NCBI RefSeq assembly: GCF_964204865.1
Contig: NC_135251.1
Coordinates: 13,020,001 to 13,084,000, forward strand
Direction: 5' to 3'
From: Styela clava
Lineage: Eukaryota > Chordata > Ascidiacea > Stolidobranchia > Styelidae
DNA: 64,000 bases
Each line of letters begins with the position of its first letter. The first letter of the stretch is position 1. The notes beneath the pieces were generated by a model. The model was not told the origin of the DNA. It ran no database searches and was given only the letters and a program-made list of their open reading frames with translations. Below, piece by piece: positions 59,758-64,000 of this stretch. Made by a program: the position numbers and the translations under genes.

Positions 59758-61783
59758 GATTCTCTTTTTCAGAAAATGAAGTATGATAACTTCAATAACT
59801 GACAGAGGCTATGTCAAGTCAATAAAATACTCTAGCCGTTTGACCTGATCAGGTCTGCAGGTATCTACTGTTCATGTCCTAAATCACCATATTCCATGTC
59901 CATATCCGGTCCTTCAGTTTCAACTAAGACTAACTCAACCAAGCATTTGAGTGCTGGAGTGTGCGGGTGCATGCGCAACGCAGGGTTTTGAAGACTGAAT
60001 TTGATTGTCAACAATTTCATGGAAATTTTGCTAGTACATCTTCAAGATAGCAAAAAGTAAACACTGATTGAGTCAGTAGCAAATCACTAATACGTGCTTC
60101 GTCGTATTTGAAAAGGACAATTCTAAACGCGCGGCCAGCTCTGCTTTGCAAATCTAAGTTGAACCTGCACGAAAAAGTAAGATTCCCGGCTATTTATTAG
60201 CATTAATCAATCAGCTGATTGGCGCATGGTTGAACAAGCAGGAAAACACTCTCTTCTGCATCAAGTGGTTGATTGAAGGGAAACAGAAGCTAATGGTAAG
60301 AACCCCAGGGGCCGATGATTAAAAGCACGTCATCATAATAGCTCGACGGTATAATCTGACCTGATGAGCTCCTTAATCCGAATACTTATCGTGACGCTGA
60401 TCTGCGCAACATATTTTCAGTCCCGACAATGAAATAAAGTTTGTAAGAGTGCCTCATCCGAATTCATATGAACGAACAGACAGCTGATGCGTGGGAAATG
60501 CACGAAATATTTTAGGATTCGAAACACGGGCAACGCGAATCCTGCATGTCAGTTCATTTTACATCTCAATGACCGTCAGAAAATAAATTTTTATGGAGTT
60601 GGTACAAAAAAGTTATTAGCAAATTCAGCTTCCATTCTCCAGAATACCTACCTACAAGCCCAAAAACCCTAATCCGACAGACTTGCAAGACAGCTTCTGC
60701 ATCAAAAACCCTTGGCAATTCACAGAAAACAGATTGATATGTTACTTGTAAACATTTATTTTTTTTTCAATATATATTTGTATATACAAGCAACTCAAAT
60801 TTCTATAATATGCACTTTTATTCCTAGTCACAAACATAAAGTCGCAAAATAAACAGTCACATACATTTTAGTGAAACGGTCATGCAAATAATAAAGTAAC
60901 CAGTGCTAACAAGATCAATAACCGTTCCATAACTAGGGAAGCATGTAACCATAACAATACTAATTTTGTTTCTACCTCTGCGCTATAAGACCAGAAAATG
61001 TGAAAAGACCTATAATTTGACAAATTTACATCTACTGCCAATGTGTGACCTCTACGAAAAATATATTGAGAATGAAGGCAAAAAGACACTACTTTTAGGC
61101 AGCTATTGCACAAGTCAATCCCCATTGAAAAACGAAAACATTGTGCGCAACAAACAAGGTCATTCCCAACAAAAAATTGTCATATTTTCGAAATATTTCG
61201 TTCAATGAACAAAACAAAAAATAAAAAAACCTCAATTCAATAGCAGCTTCCCATAACAATATTGCAATGTTCTGATAAGTTCCAACATCATCTAGATGTG
61301 CGTGATTTATATGAATGCAGATATAAAATGAGATGTTTTAAGTCATGCACTCAGTTGTTTGTTAGAATAGCAATGAACTGCTGGATCTAGAGCTGTGTTT
61401 TGCGGTGCTTGAGTCTGGGTTATTCCTCCGTGCAAGCCGAAGACAAATGGAATGATGATTCAGAAATGTGAAACTCCTTGTAAGCTCAAATGAAACCTAA
61501 CAAGGCTTGGCAAGACAGGATTTTTAAAACAAATTTTCACCTAAGTATTTTTTGAGCAACTCAGATGAATTATTTTTTGATTCCACAATGTTGGATGAAA
61601 CAGTAGTTTAAATTTATTCAAAATAACATCACTTTTTCTTTTGCGAATACAATACCCCCAATCACCCTATCACCTCCAAAACAACTTTGATAGAAGGGCA
61701 TTTGGTTAATATTACATTTTAAATTCCATATTCTTGCAATGTTTAATTGAAAAACACGTAGTAGTTCAAATTTGTATTTGTCA
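59758..61783. other. Intergenic between SEC23 3' end and MARF1 5' end
   Basis: Holds the SEC23 3' UTR (AATAAA on the minus strand at 61613-61618) and the MARF1 promoter and 5' UTR. The part 59850-60330 is richer in G+C and CpG, as expected of a promoter. No further gene is supported. Confidence 0.5.
61613..61618 (-). promoter_or_regulatory. Candidate poly(A) signal of SEC23
   Basis: AATAAA on the minus strand about 170 bases past the TAA at 61784-61786. Confidence 0.4.
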
Positions 61784-63692
<1,909 letters not shown>

Positions 63693-63924
63693 TTATTTTT
63701 ACTTGAATGATTATTAAAACAAACCGTATCATAGGAATCACCACAAATCATGATTATACTGCAATAAAGAATTTTACAACTAGAGAGCATCCAAATTTTT
63801 GATGTTTGTTTCAGATAAGCCAATATCAAAATATAAATTATTACAATACATTTCATGCCTACAAATACAAACCATAATGTCTTGGACCAATCTGACAAAA
63901 GATTGATACACCTATAGAAAACAT

Positions 63925-64000
63925 GGTACTCCTGAAGTATGCGCACCAATATGTCGCATAACCTGAAATCTAACTTGGTACACACCCGAGTTCAGGTTGT
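63925..64000. mobile_element. GG-ended palindromic MITE, cut by window end
   Basis: Begins GGTACTCCTGAAGTATGCG then CACCAATATGTCGCATAACC, like the copies at 6285 and 47343. The right arm starts (GAGTTCAGGTTGT) just as the window ends. In a SEC23 intron. Confidence 0.7.

Overview
The window is AT-rich animal nuclear DNA. Its genes are split into many small exons with GT-AG introns, and it is dense in short non-autonomous DNA transposons. I rebuilt exons by hand from splice signals and reading phase. Gene content (a MARF1 orthologue, SEC23, a monocarboxylate-transporter-like protein, HNK-1-type sulfotransferases) fits a metazoan. The compact gene spacing and repeat style make an invertebrate deuterostome such as an ascidian tunicate my best guess, but nothing here proves it.

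Layout. (1) 1-3.3 kb: a possible terminal exon on the minus strand, a decayed P/THAP-type transposase and a GC-richer stretch of unclear coding status. (2) 3.5-6.8 kb, minus: a complete four-exon, 12-TM MFS transporter of SLC16 type (468 aa; exon phases sum exactly). (3) 8.1-22.8 kb, minus: three tandem genes for Golgi-type carbohydrate sulfotransferases. Each has a signal-anchor exon, a variable stem exon, a conserved exon of about 50 aa and one large catalytic exon. B (323 aa) and C (364 aa) are complete; A lacks an identified stem exon and its introns are full of transposons. (4) 25.2-30.9 kb, plus: a secreted two-domain cystatin-like protein with a very acidic linker. Its second intron holds a 2.4-kb DNA transposon with 12-bp perfect terminal repeats and TTA flanks, carrying a gene of an uncharacterised repetitive family broken by one frameshift. 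(5) 30.9-34.2 kb: no supported gene. (6) 34.5-59.8 kb, minus: a 37-coding-exon MARF1 gene (2167 aa) with an NYN RNase domain, two RRMs and about seven LOTUS domains. (7) 61.8-63.6 kb, minus: the last five exons of SEC23; the gene continues past the window end.

Mobile DNA. About ten hAT-type elements (several with perfect 8-bp target duplications), about eleven copies of a GG-ended palindromic MITE family with 8-bp duplications, two Tc1/mariner relics keeping opposite ends of a transposase, one Mutator-like MITE with 10-bp flanks, tRNA-derived SINEs and the 2.4-kb TTA-flanked element. Nearly all lie in introns.

The genes do not form one pathway. The sulfotransferase trio is one locus expanded by tandem duplication; MARF1 (RNA control) and SEC23 (COPII coat) are housekeeping or germline neighbours.
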